The notes below the pieces were generated by a model. The model saw only the letters and a list, made by a program, of their open reading frames with translations, had not been told where the DNA came from and did no database searches. Source: Cyclobacteriaceae bacterium (GTDB lineage: Bacteria > Bacteroidota > Bacteroidia > Cytophagales > Cyclobacteriaceae). From it: 7,816 nucleotides of DNA. The position numbers were made by a program, and so were the translations under genes. Location of the stretch: the NCBI GenBank assembly GCA_013140395.1, contig JABFSY010000493.1, positions 1-7,816 of the forward strand. Direction: 5' to 3'. How positions within the stretch are numbered: the first letter of the stretch is position 1; every line of letters begins with the position of its first letter. Below, in pieces: positions 6,539 to 7,816 of the stretch.

Positions 6539-7762
6539 ATGGAAAAAATACCACTCACCGACCGTAAGTACGTCCCTACATTCATCTTCGTCACCAGCTT
6601 GTTTATGCTGTGGGGAATTGCCATTTCTATGGGCGATGTGCTGAACCGGCATTTTCAAAAGGTATTGGGCGTTTCGTTGGCACAGTCCGGTCTCGTACAG
6701 TTTTCTATTTTTGGTGCCTACTTTGTAATGGGCATTCCTGCCGGACTGTTCATGAGAAAATACGGTTATAAAAATGGGGTTATTGTTGGCCTTTGCCTAT
6801 ATGCGTTGGGAGCTTTTCTTTTCATTCCCGCGGCCGGAGCTGAATCCTTTGGATTTTTTAGAATTGCACTTTTTATCCTTGCATGTGGCCTGGCTACTTT
6901 AGAAGCCGTTGCACATCCGTTCACTGCTGCCTTGGGTGATGAGCGAAAATCTGAACAACGATTAAATTTTTCTCAAACCTTCAACGCAGTAGGTACTATC
7001 ATCGGACCAATTTTGGGTGGCGTTTTCATTTTGGGTGACGTGCTTACAGGCGATACACAAGCAGACTTGTTCTCCGTGAAAATGCTATACTCAGCCATTG
7101 GCGCTACTGTTTTCATTATTGCTGTTGCCTTTTGGTTCACAAAAGTTCCTCCGTTGCAGGAAGCCAGAAATGCAACCGGCACGCAGCGAAGCTATCGCGA
7201 TCTTTTTCAGTACAAGCATTTTAAATGGGCGGTGGTCGCTCAGTTTTTCAATGTGGCTACACAAGGAGGCACGTGGGCATTCTTTATCAACTATGCCATC
7301 ACCTACATGCCCAACATGACAGACCAGCATGCCTCTTACTATTTTTCGTTGAGCATGATGATGATGCTTTTAGGAAGAGTGGTGGGCACGTATCTTATGA
7401 ATTTTATTGCGCCAAATAAGCTACTCGCACTATTCTGTTTGGGGAGCATAGCGATGTGTTTGGTGATATCGCAACACATGGGCTGGCTTTCTTTTGCCTG
7501 TTTGATCGGGTTGCAATTCACATTCTCGATCATGTTCCCAACTATTTTCGGTTTAGGAATGAAAAACCTGAACGATCTGCGAGAGAAAGCTTCTTCTTTT
7601 ATTGTTATGGGCGTGGTGGGTGGTGCCGTGTTCCCTCCTATCATGGGTTATGTAGCCGACAAAACAAGTGTGGCAACAGCCTACCTCTTGCCCATCATTT
7701 GTTATTTCATGATTTTCCTTTTTGCAGTCAAGTTCTACAAGCCGCAAGCAAACAAGAGTTAG
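6539..7762 (+). CDS. FucP-like sugar:proton symporter of the major facilitator superfamily
   Basis: This is a 407-residue inner-membrane transporter with about 12 hydrophobic segments and a longer central cytoplasmic loop near residues 203-230. It belongs to the fucose/glucose/galactose permease branch. LFMLWGIAISMGDVLNRHF (21-39) holds Asp33 in the place of the FucP substrate-binding Asp, and ACGLATLEAVAHPF (115-128) holds Glu122 in the place of the FucP proton-coupling Glu. RKYGYKNG after the second helix is the conserved cytoplasmic loop motif, and QRLNFSQTFNAVGTIIGP (140-157) is a family hallmark. The sugar is not determinable: relatives carry L-fucose, glucose, galactose, N-acetylglucosamine or others. 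ATG 6539 is chosen because the alternative TTG at 6521 falls inside the candidate promoter -7 box and adds only six residues. It probably has its own promoter and no functional tie to the upstream genes. Confidence 0.87.
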   Translation: MEKIPLTDRKYVPTFIFVTSLFMLWGIAISMGDVLNRHFQKVLGVSLAQSGLVQFSIFGAYFVMGIPAGLFMRKYGYKNGVIVGLCLYALGAFLFIPAAGAESFGFFRIALFILACGLATLEAVAHPFTAALGDERKSEQRLNFSQTFNAVGTIIGPILGGVFILGDVLTGDTQADLFSVKMLYSAIGATVFIIAVAFWFTKVPPLQEARNATGTQRSYRDLFQYKHFKWAVVAQFFNVATQGGTWAFFINYAITYMPNMTDQHASYYFSLSMMMMLLGRVVGTYLMNFIAPNKLLALFCLGSIAMCLVISQHMGWLSFACLIGLQFTFSIMFPTIFGLGMKNLNDLREKASSFIVMGVVGGAVFPPIMGYVADKTSVATAYLLPIICYFMIFLFAVKFYKPQANKS

Positions 7763-7816
7763 AATTGATAAGCGATGAGTGCGTTGAGAGCCATCACGGA
7801 ATCTTCTGTCTTGGCG
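7759..7816 (-). CDS. C-terminal fragment of a convergent gene, unknown product, possibly outer membrane
   Basis: Reading the minus strand from the right edge gives AKTEDSVMALNALIAYQF and then TAA (complement of 7759-7761), and the gene would continue beyond the window. The end alternates small or polar and hydrophobic residues and finishes in Phe, as many outer-membrane beta-barrels do, but 18 codons are too few to assign a family. Its stop overlaps the transporter's TAG by two bases, so the two genes would converge tail to tail with no room for a separate terminator. A competing plus-strand reading from ATG 7775 (MSALRAITESSVLA) cannot be excluded. Confidence 0.35.
   Translation of the reverse strand, partial: AKTEDSVMALNALIAYQF

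Noticed and set aside
7355..7366. (ATG)4 microsatellite in the transporter gene
   Set aside because: It encodes four Met residues (273-276) in a membrane helix and is too short to suggest phase variation.
7775..7816. Possible plus-strand gene start MSALRAITESSVLA
   Set aside because: Only 14 codons are visible and there is no promoter or other support; the minus-strand reading gives a more protein-like terminus, though it is not proven.
1..7816. Mobile elements, CRISPR, tRNA, rRNA or a defence system
   Set aside because: No transposase, integrase, spaced direct repeats, tRNA-like fold or nuclease/helicase gene was seen; all coding space is taken by metabolic and transport genes.

Overview
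The window looks like part of a Bacteroidota chromosome, probably of a gliding or soil/aquatic type such as Cytophagales. The evidence is translation starts with A-rich leaders and no Shine-Dalgarno, a promoter-like TTTG-N20-xAnnTTTG arrangement typical of this phylum, and a gene set I associate with flexirubin/aryl-polyene pigment loci of Bacteroidota. The organism call is inference from these features. There is no rRNA, tRNA, CRISPR array, insertion sequence or phage gene.

Positions 1-5026 hold four tightly packed plus-strand genes that are very probably one transcript. (1) The 3' end of a large fused protein carries a lysophospholipid-type acyltransferase domain and then a SAM-dependent methyltransferase domain. 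Its frame is open to the left edge, so an MMPL-type exporter domain probably lies upstream. (2) A CrtI/CrtISO/retinol-saturase-like FAD oxidoreductase starts on the last base of gene 1 (TAATG). (3) A membrane-anchored C45-type Ntn hydrolase with predicted catalytic Cys183 and a C-terminal TPR-like tail follows 20 bases later. (4) AcpS overlaps gene 3 by ATGA. Together they suggest a thiotemplated lipid or polyene pathway: AcpS activates the carrier proteins, the acyltransferase and methyltransferase tailor the chain, the FAD enzyme acts on the polyene, and the C45 enzyme makes or breaks an acyl bond outside the cytoplasm.

Positions 5027-5164 are a 138-base gap with a weak inverted repeat and an AT-rich tract. 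A PaaK-like (phenylacetate-CoA ligase family) adenylate-forming enzyme follows at 5165-6463. It plausibly activates an aryl acid such as the pigment starter unit, but that link is inferred from position alone. Positions 6464-6538 hold the best promoter candidate of the window, followed by a FucP-like sugar:proton symporter at 6539-7762, which is probably outside the pigment pathway. The last 58 bases appear to hold the C-terminal 18 codons of a convergent minus-strand gene whose stop overlaps that of the transporter.

The most interesting part is the fused acyltransferase-methyltransferase, carotenoid-type oxidoreductase and surface-facing self-processing hydrolase, whose joint chemistry cannot be read from sequence alone. 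The locus type is probably known (flexirubin-like), but the reactions of the FAD enzyme, the C45 enzyme and the PaaK-like ligase are open questions.
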